Counted from the first letter of the stretch, positions 48,399-57,599 are shown. The stretch: DNA of 64,000 bases from Castellaniella sp041675725 (GCF_041675725.1 NZ_JBAYTI010000005.1:1-64000); one strand, 5' to 3'. Numbers and translations are program-made. The notes: generated by a model not told the origin, from the letters alone.

Positions 48399-49062
48399 GG
48401 CCGGCATCCAGCAGGTAGCCGAACCCCCGGATTGTCTGGATACTGGCGCCCGTACCATCCAGGTGCTTGCGCAGACGATAGACGTAGACCTCGACCGCGT
48501 TGTCGCTGAAGTCGGCATCGCGGGCCGAGAGCGATTGCACCATCTGCTGCTTGGTCACCACCTGGCCTGGCCGCGCCATGAGCATTTCGAGCAGGGAGAG
48601 CTCGCGCACGGACAGGGTCAGGCGCCGGCCGCCTACGCTGACCTGACGCCCAACCGTATCCAGTTGCAGCGCACCGCACTCGAGCAGCGTATCGGCGCGC
48701 CCCAGGCTGCGCCGCGCGAGTACACGCACGCGGGCCGCCAGTTCGGCCAGTTCGAACGGCTTGGTGACGTAGTCGTCGGCCCCGGCATCGAGCCCCGCCA
48801 CCCGGTCTTCCAGACCATCGTTCGCCGTCAGTATCAGGATCTGGCCCTGATACCCCTGCCGACGCAAACTTTGGAGGATTTGCTGCCCCCCCACGTCAGG
48901 CAGGTTCAGGTCGAGCAGCAGCAGGTCATGACCCTGCTCGAGCACCCGCGCCACCACGCCCCGCCCCGTCTGCACCCAATCGGCCACGTGTCCCTGGGCA
49001 AGAAGGAACTCTTGCAGCGCATGGCCCAACGTGATGTCGTCTTCGATGACCAGAACTCTCAT
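48388..49062 (-). CDS. OmpR/QseB-family response regulator
   Basis: 224 residues: a receiver domain with acidic pocket E7-D8-D9, phospho-acceptor D51 (LLLLDLNLPD) and K101 (DDYVTKPFEL), then a winged-helix DNA-binding domain (LTLSVRELSLLEMLMARPGQV and VEVYVYRLRKHLDGT). Similar to QseB/TctD. It starts 9 bp after exbD on the same strand and overlaps the kinase gene, so it is very likely co-transcribed with tonB-exbB-exbD. The target genes are not visible. Confidence 0.93.
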   Translation of the reverse strand: MRVLVIEDDITLGHALQEFLLAQGHVADWVQTGRGVVARVLEQGHDLLLLDLNLPDVGGQQILQSLRRQGYQGQILILTANDGLEDRVAGLDAGADDYVTKPFELAELAARVRVLARRSLGRADTLLECGALQLDTVGRQVSVGGRRLTLSVRELSLLEMLMARPGQVVTKQQMVQSLSARDADFSDNAVEVYVYRLRKHLDGTGASIQTIRGFGYLLDAGHAA

Positions 49063-49071
49063 GTCGAGATT

Positions 49072-49485
49072 CTAGTCTGGTGTCGTCACGAACCCCAAGC
49101 GTTTCATGCCCGCCTGCCGAGCCGCACCCATGATCCGGGCCAGCAGGCCATAGCGCGTCTCCGTATCGGCGCGGATGCGCACCTCGGGCTGGGGCTCGAT
49201 GCGGGCCTCGACGGCGAAGCGTGCCACCAGATCTTCTTCGGCGATGGGCTGCTCATTCCAGAACAACGCGCCGGTTGCATCGACGGCCAGGTCCACCACC
49301 ACCGGCTTCTGCTCCAGGGGCTGGGCCGAGACCTGCGGGATATTGATGCGGATGGAGTGACTGAGCAACGGGGCCGTGATGATGAAAATCACCAGCAGCA
49401 CCAGCATGACGTCGATCAAGGGCACCATGTTGATCTCGGACATAGTCGAACTCGAGCGACCCGAATCGAAACTGCCAAACGCCAT
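49072..49485 (-). CDS. exbD: Biopolymer transport protein ExbD
   Basis: 137-residue inner-membrane component of the TonB energy complex. The single TM is MVPLIDVMLVLLVIFIITAP, with the conserved Asp in the helix (E. coli ExbD Asp25) that carries the proton path. ATG 49485 is chosen because GGGAGG lies 6 nt upstream. A GTG at 49491 that overlaps the exbB stop is possible but has no spacing to that site. Lies directly after exbB. Confidence 0.93.
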   Translation of the reverse strand: MAFGSFDSGRSSSTMSEINMVPLIDVMLVLLVIFIITAPLLSHSIRINIPQVSAQPLEQKPVVVDLAVDATGALFWNEQPIAEEDLVARFAVEARIEPQPEVRIRADTETRYGLLARIMGAARQAGMKRLGFVTTPD

Positions 49486-49487
49486 GG

Positions 49488-50399
49488 TCACCCTCCCCGC
49501 GTGCTGGCCAGATTGATGTGGCGCGCGTGGGCCCGCCGATCGTGATCCCCATCACCCACCGGCTGGCCGGTAGTCAGGAACGTGAACAAGTCGTGCGCAA
49601 AAGCATCCAGCCGGGCCAGATAGACCCGATTGATGCGAACGAACGCGTTGTACGCCAGCACTGCCGGAATCGCCACGGCCAGGCCCAGGCCCGTCATGAT
49701 GAGCGCCTCGCCCACCGGCCCGGCGATCCGGTTGATGGTCACGCCATCCGACATGCCAATGCTGAGCAGCGCATGATAGACACCCCACACGGTGCCGAAC
49801 AGCCCCACGAATGGCGCCGTGGATCCCACCGATGCCAGAACGGTCAGGCCATTTTCGAGGCGCGCCGTCTCCTCGTCGATCACCTTGCGGATGATGCGTG
49901 TGACAAAAGCGGCCGTTGAACCACTTTCCTCCAGCTTGAGTGCGCCATACTTGACGTGGTGCTTCTGCGCGTGGATGGCATGGCTGGCCAAATGGGCGAA
50001 GGGCTCTTCCGCCCCGTGCGTGGCGATCTCGTTCTCCACCTGCTCCAGCGAACTGGCCGACCAGAATTCCTGCAGAAACTTCTCCGAGCGACGCCGAATG
50101 CGCAGATGAGTGAAGCCCTTGGCCAGGATCAGATACCAGCTGGCCAGCGACATGAGCAACAGGAAGACGAACAGTGATTTCCCCACGGCATCACTTTGGC
50201 CGATGAAGTGCATCACCCCCTGCCCCGTCACGGCCACGCCTGGCTGCACAAGCGACATGTCCGCAGACGCCTCCGCCAGCGGCGCCAGCTGCGGTGCCGT
50301 TGTCGCGAGATTTTCAGCCACGGGCGCTGCGACCTGCGGATCGGCCACCTGGGCCACCATCAAGACTGCTGCCTGCATCATGTCCAGCATCATGTTCAT
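49488..50399 (-). CDS. exbB: Biopolymer transport protein ExbB
   Basis: 303-residue MotA/TolQ/ExbB-family protein. An N-terminal periplasmic extension rich in Ala/Pro/Val (about 1-65) precedes TM1 (SLFVFLLLMSLASWYLILAKG). The conserved core VGSTAPFVGLFGTVWGVYHAL and EALIMTGLGLAVAIPAVLAYN forms TM2-TM3. It is 3 bp after tonB and overlaps the exbD region. Works with ExbD to drive TonB. Confidence 0.94.
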   Translation of the reverse strand: MNMMLDMMQAAVLMVAQVADPQVAAPVAENLATTAPQLAPLAEASADMSLVQPGVAVTGQGVMHFIGQSDAVGKSLFVFLLLMSLASWYLILAKGFTHLRIRRRSEKFLQEFWSASSLEQVENEIATHGAEEPFAHLASHAIHAQKHHVKYGALKLEESGSTAAFVTRIIRKVIDEETARLENGLTVLASVGSTAPFVGLFGTVWGVYHALLSIGMSDGVTINRIAGPVGEALIMTGLGLAVAIPAVLAYNAFVRINRVYLARLDAFAHDLFTFLTTGQPVGDGDHDRRAHARHINLASTRGG

Positions 50400-50402
50400 G
50401 TC

Positions 50403-51443
50403 CTACAAGACAAAATCAAAAGGAATGTCGACAATTGCCTTATAGGCAATGCCATTTTCGGTATAAGGCTTGAAACGGGCCTGATGGATCACCTTCATCG
50501 CGGCCTCATCCAGGCGGCTGTGTCCGGACGACCGGCTCACCTTCACGTCCGCCACACGCCCCTGCGGAGAAATCAACACCCTCAGCACGACGCGCCCCTG
50601 CTCGCCCCGGCGCTGGGATATTCGCGGATAAGCGGGCGTCGGCCGCTTGCCCAGATAATCCACCTGGCCCACGACCCGCGCGCGATCCGGGTCGATCGGC
50701 TGCGAGGCGCCTTGCACGGGACGCGCCTCGCGGGCCCCCCCGCGGTCCGCCGTATCCTTCGCCGCAGCCGGCGCAGGCGCTGCGGGCTTCGGCCGTGCAG
50801 GCGCCGGTGGCTTGGGTTTAGGGGTAGGTTTGGGCTTGGCCACTGGTTTGGGTTTGGGCTTGGGCGCAGGCTTGGGTTCGACGACCGGTTTGGGCTTGGG
50901 CGGCGGCTCGACTTCGGGTACGGGTTTTGGTTCAGGGGGAGGCTCCACGACTGGCGCCTCGGGCTCAGGCTCGGGGATCGGCTCGGGAATCGGCTCCGGT
51001 TCCACCACGGGCTCAGGTTCGGGGATCGGCTCCGGTTCCACCACGGGCTCCGGTTCGGGGATCGGTTCGGGCTCCACCACCGGTTCGGGTTCCGGAATGG
51101 GTTCGGGTTCCACCACGGGCTCCGGTTCCGGGACGGGTTCGGGTTCTACTACGGGCTCAGGTTCGGGCAACGGCGCGGGTTCGAATACAGGTTCCGTCGA
51201 CTCCAAAGGCAGATCGGGCTCGGGAATGACTTCCGCCGGCCGGGCGTCGCCCGCCTCGGCCTCCACATCCTGTGCGGGGCCCAGTTCGACGAACTGGACA
51301 TCCAACCCCTCGGGCTTGCCTTGCGCGACTTCGCTCACGGGCGCCTGCAACACCATGGCCATGACCAGGGCATGCAGCCCCAGCGCCAGTATGGCCGCCA
51401 GGGTCTTGAGGCCATAGCGGGAAGAGAACACAGCCCTGTACAT
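50403..51443 (-). CDS. tonB: Energy transducer TonB
   Basis: 346-residue TonB. N-terminal signal anchor (ILALGLHALVMAMVLQAP) with the TM histidine, a very long Pro-rich periplasmic spacer, then the C-terminal TonB domain (ISPQGRVADVKVSRSSGHSRLDEAA, KPYTENGIAYKAIVDIPFDF). The spacer switches charge: about residues 80-165 are Pro-Glu/Pro-Val repeats, and about 170-225 are Pro-Lys/Ala repeats. First gene of the operon; a Fur-like box lies upstream. Supplies energy to outer-membrane siderophore or heme receptors, none of which are in the window. Confidence 0.94.
   Translation of the reverse strand: MYRAVFSSRYGLKTLAAILALGLHALVMAMVLQAPVSEVAQGKPEGLDVQFVELGPAQDVEAEAGDARPAEVIPEPDLPLESTEPVFEPAPLPEPEPVVEPEPVPEPEPVVEPEPIPEPEPVVEPEPIPEPEPVVEPEPIPEPEPVVEPEPIPEPIPEPEPEAPVVEPPPEPKPVPEVEPPPKPKPVVEPKPAPKPKPKPVAKPKPTPKPKPPAPARPKPAAPAPAAAKDTADRGGAREARPVQGASQPIDPDRARVVGQVDYLGKRPTPAYPRISQRRGEQGRVVLRVLISPQGRVADVKVSRSSGHSRLDEAAMKVIHQARFKPYTENGIAYKAIVDIPFDFVL
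50992..51171 (-). repeat. Five tandem 36-bp repeats inside tonB
   Basis: Five consecutive 36-bp units (50992-51027, 51028-51063, 51064-51099, 51100-51135, 51136-51171) encode a 12-residue unit of the form PEPEPVVEPEPI. Units differ by a few third-base or conservative changes. Copy number could vary by slippage without breaking the frame, altering the length of the TonB spacer. Confidence 0.9.
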
Positions 51444-51483
51444 GAAATGGCAGAGACAGCAAGGAAAATGTGGATATTAGCAG

Positions 51484-51502
51484 GAATGATAACCGTTCTC
51501 AA
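51484..51502. promoter_or_regulatory. Fur-like box upstream of tonB
   Basis: The 19-mer GAATGATAACCGTTCTCAA lies 41 bp upstream of the tonB ATG in the 148-bp gap to the mscS-type gene. It resembles the Fur consensus GATAATGATAATCATTATC and the Bordetella pattern of AATGATAAT followed by a TTCTCATT half. Iron control of tonB-exbBD is standard; the match is judged by eye. Confidence 0.6.
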
Positions 51503-51591
51503 TTCAGCTTTGGCAAGAGGACGACCATCGTGCTAACGTCCCAACACCTTATGTCCCTGCCTGAAAACCATACCCTGCCCGAGAGGACCCC

Positions 51592-52767
51592 ATGGAACAG
51601 GAACTGAGCCAGTTTCTTGAAAAAGAGCTATGGATCTTCCCCGTGGTCACCGTGTTGATCACCCTGGCCGTGAACCGGGGCATCCATTGGCTCCTGGCGT
51701 GGCGCTTACGCCGCCTGCAGCCCGGCCGCCATGTCTGGCGGCATGCGCTGGTGGATTCAATCGACGCCCCCTTGCGCACGGCGGTCTGGCTCACCAGCCT
51801 GGCCCTGATACGCCAGAAAATGATGCCCAGGGGGACGCAGCCGCTGGCCGACCACTTCGTCAGCCCTGCCCTGGGCATACTGGCCATCATCATCCTGGTC
51901 TGGTTTTTACTGCGCCTTGCCGAAAAAGCCAAGCAGAACTACTTGTTCTACATCCGTCACCGCAACCAGGAAACCGATGAAACCGCCATCGACGCACTGA
52001 ACAAGATGGCCTGGGCTTTCATACTCATTTTTGCGTCGATCTCGATCCTGCAGCAGCTGAATGTGCCCCTGGCCAGTCTGCTGGCATTCGGCGGTGCCGC
52101 GGGCATCGCCGCGGGCTTTGCGGCCCAGACGCTGGTCGCCAACCTGCTGGGCGGCCTGACCATTTATGCCAGCCGCATCTTCAAGATCGGCGAAGACATC
52201 ATCTTTCCGGGCACCAACCTGGCGGGCACCGTGCAGAACATCGGCTGGCGCGCCACCCGGGTGCTGGGCTGGGACGGCAAGCCCCTCTATGTGCCCAATT
52301 CGCTGTTCAATTCTTCCAACATGGTGAACCACTCGCGGCTGAGCCACCGCATGATCAATGAGCACATCCTCTTGCGCTACGAGGACTATGACAAGGTGCG
52401 CGATATCATCCAGGAAGGCAACCGTTATCTGAGCGAATGCAGCAACCTGAAATATTTCGTCTTCCGATTCGATCATTTCGGAGACGGCGCGCTGAAGCTG
52501 TTGCTCTATGCCTGGGTGCAGACCGAGCCCGCAGGCGCGTTCGTGCCTTTTGCCGAGTTCATGAAGGCGAAAGAAACGTTGATGCTGGCGCTGGCCGACA
52601 TCGCCCTGGCGCATGGCTGTACCCTGTTGCTGCCCGTCAGCAGCGTATACCTGCACGCCGGCGCACAGAGCCAACCCCCCGAAGGCCTTGAAGGCGCTTT
52701 TATGCCGGGCCCGGCACAACCTATGATCGCAGCCTCGGTGCCGCCAGATCCGCGTACGGCTCGCTGA
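51592..52767 (+). CDS. MscS-type mechanosensitive ion channel family protein
   Basis: 391-residue small-conductance mechanosensitive-channel homologue. About four TM helices; the pore helix is LLAFGGAAGIAAGFAAQTLVA with alternating Ala/Gly as in MscS TM3, followed by the beta-domain with YASRIFKIGEDIIF. The C-terminal part is the alpha/beta vestibule. Role: release of solutes on hypo-osmotic shock. It diverges from tonB. Confidence 0.9.
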   Translation: MEQELSQFLEKELWIFPVVTVLITLAVNRGIHWLLAWRLRRLQPGRHVWRHALVDSIDAPLRTAVWLTSLALIRQKMMPRGTQPLADHFVSPALGILAIIILVWFLLRLAEKAKQNYLFYIRHRNQETDETAIDALNKMAWAFILIFASISILQQLNVPLASLLAFGGAAGIAAGFAAQTLVANLLGGLTIYASRIFKIGEDIIFPGTNLAGTVQNIGWRATRVLGWDGKPLYVPNSLFNSSNMVNHSRLSHRMINEHILLRYEDYDKVRDIIQEGNRYLSECSNLKYFVFRFDHFGDGALKLLLYAWVQTEPAGAFVPFAEFMKAKETLMLALADIALAHGCTLLLPVSSVYLHAGAQSQPPEGLEGAFMPGPAQPMIAASVPPDPRTAR

Positions 52768-52854
52768 ACTGAATTTTGGGCTTTGGGGAGACGATGCTGA
52801 AGAGACTTGATTTTATTGATTTCCGTCGCCATATGAACGGAAACCATGAATACG

Positions 52855-52939
52855 TGGTGCCCAGGAGAGGACTCGAACCTCCACACCTTGCGGCACATGG
52901 ACCTGAACCATGCGCGTCTACCAATTCCGCCACCTGGGC
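52855..52939 (-). tRNA. tRNA-Leu (CAG)
   Basis: 85-nt gene including an encoded CCA. Acceptor arms GCCCAGG and CCTGGGC pair perfectly. Anticodon loop TTCAGGT gives CAG. The long variable arm (TGCCGCAAGGTG) and the T-loop GGTTCGAGTCC confirm a class II tRNA. Located in the 274-bp gap between the mscS-type gene and rnr, on the opposite strand. Confidence 0.96.
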
Positions 52940-52984
52940 ACTGCATAACGTGTATGCTATTGCTTTTGCCGAAGCCGGGTGACC

Positions 52985-53013
52985 CTGACCTCGAGCGAAT
53001 GCGAAACTATACA
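52985..53013 (+). promoter_or_regulatory. Predicted sigma-70 promoter of rnr
   Basis: CTGACC (52985-52990), 17 bp, TATACA (53008-53013). The -10 has one mismatch to TATAAT. The predicted start is about 53020, which supports the TTG at 53042 as the start codon of rnr rather than the GTG at 52979. Confidence 0.5.
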
Positions 53014-53041
53014 TCACTATTTTTTTGGATGCAAACACCCT

Positions 53042-55477
53042 TTGAAAAAGCGTAACAACAACGACAATAACCCTTCCGCTTGCCCAGAACCCACCGCCGA
53101 TCTGGCGGCAGACTACGATCCAACCGTTCCCACCCGAGAGCAGATCCTGCAGTTTCTGCGACAGGCCGGCAAAGCCATGACACTCGACGCCCTGGCTGAA
53201 GCCGCCCAGGCCAGTCTGCCACCCTCTATCGGCTTCATCCGGCGTATCAAGGCCATGGAACGCGACGGTCAACTGCGCTTCAACACCCAGGGTCGCCTGC
53301 AGATCTGCAAGAATACGCAGTTCATCACCGGTGTGGTGCAAGGCCATCGCGATGGCTTCGGCTTTCTGATACCGGATGATGGCAGCCCGGATCTGTTCCT
53401 GTCGCCTCACGAAATGAGCAAGGTGCTGCATGGCGACCGCGTGCGGGCCAAGGACCACGGTGAATACCGCGGTCGGCCGGAAGGCGCCATCGTCGAAGTG
53501 CTCGAACGGCGCACACTCAAGCTGGTGGGCCGTTTCCTCAAAGAACGCGGCGCCTACGTGGTCGCCCCCGAAGACCAGCGGATCAAGCACGACATACTCA
53601 TCAGCCCTCAGGACACAGCCGGCGCCGAGCCGGGGCAAGTGGTCACGGTGCAGATTCTGCGCCAGCCCGCCAGCCACGTGCAGGCTCAGGGGCGGGTCAT
53701 CGAGGTCCTGGGTGAAATCGACGATCCCGGCATGGAAATCGAAATTGCCGTGCGCAAGTTCGGTGTTCCCCACGAATTCTCGCCCGAGACCCTGGCCGAG
53801 GTCGCCCGGGTGCCCGATTCAGTCCAGGAGCGCGAGCTGGCGGGGCGCATCGACCTGCGCGACCAGCCATTCCTGACGATCGACGGCGAAGACGCGCGCG
53901 ATTTCGACGATGCGATTTTTTGCACCGACGCCGACCTGGGGACGGGCAAGCGGGCCCGTCCGGGCTGGCGGCTGCTGGTCGCCATCGCCGACGTCAGCCA
54001 CTATGTGCGCGATCGCAGTGCGCTCGATGACGATGCCCTAGAGCGCGGCACCAGCGTGTACTTTCCGCGGCGGGTGATTCCCATGCTGCCCGAAGCGCTC
54101 TCCAACGGCATCTGCTCGCTCAACCCGGCAGTCGACCGGCTGGTGATGGTCTGTGACATGACCGTTCCAGCAGAAGGCGCGCGCGCTGGCACCGTGATTG
54201 CCTATCAATTCTATGAAGCCGTGATCCGCTCCAGGGCCCGCACGACCTACGAAGACATCTGGGCCGCGCTCCAGCAGCCAGACGGGCCCTCCGCGCAGAG
54301 CCTGGGTGACCTGCTGCCACACGTGCAAACCGCATATGCGCTCTTTCAGGCGTTTCAGCAAGCGCGCCGCAAGCGTGGGGCCATCGATTTCGAAACGGTC
54401 GAAACCCGGATCATCAGCACCCCGCTAGGCCGGATCGAACGCATCGAGCCCGCCGTACGCAATGATGCCCATCGGCTGATCGAAGAATGCATGCTGGCCG
54501 CCAACACGTGCGCTGCCGACTTCATCGTGCGCAACAAAGCGCGGGCGCTGTTTCGCATCCACGAAGGCCCCACGCCAGAAAAACTGCAGGCGCTGCGTGA
54601 GCACCTGCGGCTGTTGGGGCTCACGCTCGAGGGCGGCGACGAGCCGCGCACGGCCGACTACGCCCGGCTCATCCAGCAAAGCCGCGCACGACCCGACTTC
54701 GACGTCATCCAAACCCTCTGTCTGCGATCCATGCAGCAGGCCCTCTACAGCCCGGAGCAAACCGGGCACTTTGGCCTGGCCTATGATCGCTACACCCATT
54801 TCACCTCGCCGATACGACGCTACCCCGATCTCCTCGTGCACCGCACCCTGCGCGGCATCCTGAACAGGAAGCCATACCATCCGCCCATTCTGCCTGGATT
54901 TTCTCCCGATCCCACGCAGCCCGCCCGGCTGCGCGAACAAGAAGCCTGGGAAGCGCTGGGCGATGTGCTGTCGGCTCGCGAGCGCCGTGCCGACGAGGCC
55001 TCTCAAGACGTCGAGGCCTGGCTCAAATGCTGGTTCGCCCGCGAGCACGTCGGCGAAGTTTTCAGCGGACGCATCAGCGGGGTCACCAGCTTCGGCGTCT
55101 TCGTCACGCTGGACACGCTGTACGTGGACGGGCTGGTGCACATTTCCGAACTGGGGGGCGACTACTACCAGTACAACGAAGCCCTGAATGAATTGCGCGG
55201 TGAACGCAGCGGCTTCCGGTATCGCCTGGGCGACGCCATGCAGGTACAGATCTCGCGGGTCGACCTCGAGGCCAGGCGCATCGATTTCCGTCTGGTCCGC
55301 AGCGAACACCTCAAGGCGCTGCCATCCGATGGCCCGACCGAGGCCGTACCCCCTGCACGACCACGAAAAAAGGCGGCAGGTGCCAAGCCCGCGGCGCTGC
55401 GTGGGACCACGGCCCGGCAACGCCGCGCCCAGGTCAAGCAGGACGAGCGTGCGGCGACCCGAAAACAGCGCAGTTGA
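53042..55477 (+). CDS. rnr: Ribonuclease R
   Basis: 3'-5' exoribonuclease of the RNB family that degrades structured RNA and acts in rRNA and tmRNA quality control. About 811 residues from the TTG at 53042 (E. coli RNase R is 813). Domains: an N-terminal HTH (residues about 40-80), cold-shock domains (FITGVVQGHRDGFGFLIPD), the RNB catalytic region (TIDGEDARDFDDAIF, with the metal-binding aspartates), an S1 domain (VFSGRISGVTSFGVFVTL) and a Lys/Arg-rich tail (ARPRKKAAGAKPA). The TTG is preferred over the in-frame GTG at 52979 because a promoter lies between them. Followed 28 bp later by rlmB. Confidence 0.94.
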   Translation: MKKRNNNDNNPSACPEPTADLAADYDPTVPTREQILQFLRQAGKAMTLDALAEAAQASLPPSIGFIRRIKAMERDGQLRFNTQGRLQICKNTQFITGVVQGHRDGFGFLIPDDGSPDLFLSPHEMSKVLHGDRVRAKDHGEYRGRPEGAIVEVLERRTLKLVGRFLKERGAYVVAPEDQRIKHDILISPQDTAGAEPGQVVTVQILRQPASHVQAQGRVIEVLGEIDDPGMEIEIAVRKFGVPHEFSPETLAEVARVPDSVQERELAGRIDLRDQPFLTIDGEDARDFDDAIFCTDADLGTGKRARPGWRLLVAIADVSHYVRDRSALDDDALERGTSVYFPRRVIPMLPEALSNGICSLNPAVDRLVMVCDMTVPAEGARAGTVIAYQFYEAVIRSRARTTYEDIWAALQQPDGPSAQSLGDLLPHVQTAYALFQAFQQARRKRGAIDFETVETRIISTPLGRIERIEPAVRNDAHRLIEECMLAANTCAADFIVRNKARALFRIHEGPTPEKLQALREHLRLLGLTLEGGDEPRTADYARLIQQSRARPDFDVIQTLCLRSMQQALYSPEQTGHFGLAYDRYTHFTSPIRRYPDLLVHRTLRGILNRKPYHPPILPGFSPDPTQPARLREQEAWEALGDVLSARERRADEASQDVEAWLKCWFAREHVGEVFSGRISGVTSFGVFVTLDTLYVDGLVHISELGGDYYQYNEALNELRGERSGFRYRLGDAMQVQISRVDLEARRIDFRLVRSEHLKALPSDGPTEAVPPARPRKKAAGAKPAALRGTTARQRRAQVKQDERAATRKQRS

Positions 55478-55505
55478 ACCGCCCATGGCGGCAGCAGGCC
55501 CGAAC

Positions 55506-56264
55506 ATGTCATCTCAACACATCCTCGTCGGTTTCCACGCTCTGCAGGCGCGCCTGCGCCATGCACCTGATACCCTGCGCGAAGTATTCATGGACGCGTC
55601 GCGCCACGACGCACGCATGCAGCGCTGCCAGCAGCAGTTGGATGCGGCGGGCGTCACCTGGCGTGCCGTGGACGTACAGCGCCTCGATGGCCTGGCGGGT
55701 GGCGCGAGGCATCAGGGCGTCGTGGCATTGGCGCAGCCGCGGCCACTGGCCGTCACCATCGATGATGTGCTGGATCCACTGGAAGATCGGGACGAAGCGG
55801 CATTCCTGCTGGTCCTGGATGGCGTATCGGATCCGCATAATCTGGGGGCATGCCTGCGCACCGCCGACGCTGCGGGCGTCCATGCCGTCATCGCCCCCAA
55901 AGACCGTGCCGTGGGCCTGACCACCACCGTGCACCGTGTCGCCTGTGGCGCAGCCGATACGGTCCCCTATCTGACCGTCACCAACCTGGCACGCACCCTG
56001 CGGGCACTGCGCGATCGGGATATCTGGCTGATCGGCACCGATGACAGCGCGCCGGGCAGCCTGCACCAGGTCGACGCAAAGCGCCCGCTCGCCTGGGTGA
56101 TGGGCTCCGAAGGGCACGGCATGCGCCGCCTGACGCGCGAGACCTGCGACGAGCTGGTGCATATTCCCATGCTGGGTGCCGTCGAGAGCCTGAATGTCAG
56201 CGTGGCCAGTGCCATATGCTTATATGAAACCGTGCGCCAAAGAAGCCCGACAAAAGGCGGATAA
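55506..56264 (+). CDS. rlmB: 23S rRNA (guanosine-2'-O)-methyltransferase RlmB
   Basis: 252-residue SPOUT methyltransferase that methylates G2251 of 23S rRNA. The three TrmH/RlmB motifs are visible: LVLDGVSDPHNLGACLRTAD, AWVMGSEGHGMRRL and VESLNVSVASAICLYE. The N-terminal substrate-binding domain ILVGFHALQARLRHAP is short, as in RlmB. A second possible start at 55485 (MAAAGPN) adds seven residues. The rnr-rlmB order is common in Proteobacteria. Confidence 0.93.
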   Translation: MSSQHILVGFHALQARLRHAPDTLREVFMDASRHDARMQRCQQQLDAAGVTWRAVDVQRLDGLAGGARHQGVVALAQPRPLAVTIDDVLDPLEDRDEAAFLLVLDGVSDPHNLGACLRTADAAGVHAVIAPKDRAVGLTTTVHRVACGAADTVPYLTVTNLARTLRALRDRDIWLIGTDDSAPGSLHQVDAKRPLAWVMGSEGHGMRRLTRETCDELVHIPMLGAVESLNVSVASAICLYETVRQRSPTKGG

Positions 56265-56351
56265 TCATACCGATTGCACATTCCACACATTAATCCGGCG
56301 GCAGCCGACGGGCCTGCGCCGCTATCCTGTCACCGATCCATCCATCCCCCC

Positions 56352-57599
56352 ATGAGCAAGCCTGGCTTCACCACCCAACTGGTCCACCACGATCACCGCG
56401 CGCACCTGCAGCACGGCGAAATCCATCAGCCCATCCATCCTTCCACCGAATACGCCTACGCCGATGCTCACGAGCTGGCCGCGGTTTTCCAGGGCAAGTC
56501 CGGCTATACCTACGCCCGCCAGGGCACGCCCACCACGGCCTCCCTGGAAGCCAAAATCACAGAGATGGAAGACGGCCTGAACACGGTCACCTTCGCGACC
56601 GGCATGGCTGCGCTGGCGGCCACATTTCTGACCCTGCTGCGCAGCGGCGATCACCTGATTTCCAGCCAGTACATTTTCGGCAATACCAACAGCCTGCTGA
56701 TGACTCTGGAAAACTTCGGGGTCGACGTCACCCTGGTGGATGCCACCGATGCGTCGCAGGTCAAGGCCGCACTGCGGCCGAACACGCGCATGGTGTTCGT
56801 CGAAACCATCGCCAATCCAGGTACCCAGGTGGCCGACCTGGAGGAGATCGGCCGGTTCTGCACTGCCCACAAACTGGTGTACGTGGTCGACAGCACCCTG
56901 TCTTCACCGTGGCTGGCCACAGGCCGACGCTTCCAGGCGTCGCTGGTGATCAACTCACTGTCAAAGCACATTGGCGGACATGGCAACGCGCTGGGCGGGG
57001 CGATCACCCAAACAGGCCTGTACGATTGGAAGGACTATCCCCATATCCACGATGCGTATCGCAAGGGCGACTCGCATGGCTGGGGTCTGCTACAAATCAA
57101 GAAAAAAGGCCTGCGCGACATGGGTGCCACCCTGTCCTCGGACATGGCTCACCGCATTGCGGCCGGCGCGGAAACCCTGGCTTTGCGCATGGACCGTATC
57201 TGCAGCAACGCACTGGCCCTGGCGCGCTTTCTGGAGCAGCACCCCAAGGTCCAGCGGGTCCATTACCCCGGCCTGCCCAGCCATCCACAACACGAGCGGG
57301 CGCGGCAGTGGTTCGATCACCGTTTCGGCGGCTTGCTGGGGGTCGAACTACACGACTCCGTCGACGTGTTCGACTGCCTGAACCGGTTGCACGTGGTGGC
57401 CCTGGCCACCCATCTGGGCGACAACCGCAGCCTGGTGCTGCCCGCCGCGCATACGATCTACTACGAGATGGGGCCCGAGCGACGCGCCCTCATGGGTATT
57501 CCGGATGGCTTTCTGCGCATCTCGGTCGGGATCGAAGACGAAAAGGATCTGATCGATGACTTTCGCAATGCGCTGGCCGAAACCCCCTGGCAGGGTTAA
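56352..57599 (+). CDS. Cystathionine gamma-synthase/methionine gamma-lyase family PLP enzyme
   Basis: 415-residue Cys/Met-metabolism PLP enzyme. The PLP lysine is K205 in NSLSKHIGGHG; the phosphate-binding stretch is TFATGMAALAATFLTLLRSGD, and VVDSTLSSPWLATG includes the PLP-contacting Asp. The family covers cystathionine gamma-synthase, O-succinyl/O-acetylhomoserine sulfhydrylase and methionine gamma-lyase; the exact reaction cannot be told. The start at 56352 is chosen as the first ATG with the family N-terminus (KPGFTTQLVHHDH). No met or cys neighbours are adjacent. Confidence 0.88.
   Translation: MSKPGFTTQLVHHDHRAHLQHGEIHQPIHPSTEYAYADAHELAAVFQGKSGYTYARQGTPTTASLEAKITEMEDGLNTVTFATGMAALAATFLTLLRSGDHLISSQYIFGNTNSLLMTLENFGVDVTLVDATDASQVKAALRPNTRMVFVETIANPGTQVADLEEIGRFCTAHKLVYVVDSTLSSPWLATGRRFQASLVINSLSKHIGGHGNALGGAITQTGLYDWKDYPHIHDAYRKGDSHGWGLLQIKKKGLRDMGATLSSDMAHRIAAGAETLALRMDRICSNALALARFLEQHPKVQRVHYPGLPSHPQHERARQWFDHRFGGLLGVELHDSVDVFDCLNRLHVVALATHLGDNRSLVLPAAHTIYYEMGPERRALMGIPDGFLRISVGIEDEKDLIDDFRNALAETPWQG

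Noticed and set aside
50992..51171. Regular repeats that could suggest a CRISPR array
   Set aside because: The repeats are contiguous without spacers and encode the TonB Pro-rich spacer in frame.
56265..56351. Possible SAM/SAH riboswitch before the PLP trans-sulfuration gene
   Set aside because: The gap is only 87 bp and shows no conserved riboswitch core or pseudoknot that I can recognise.
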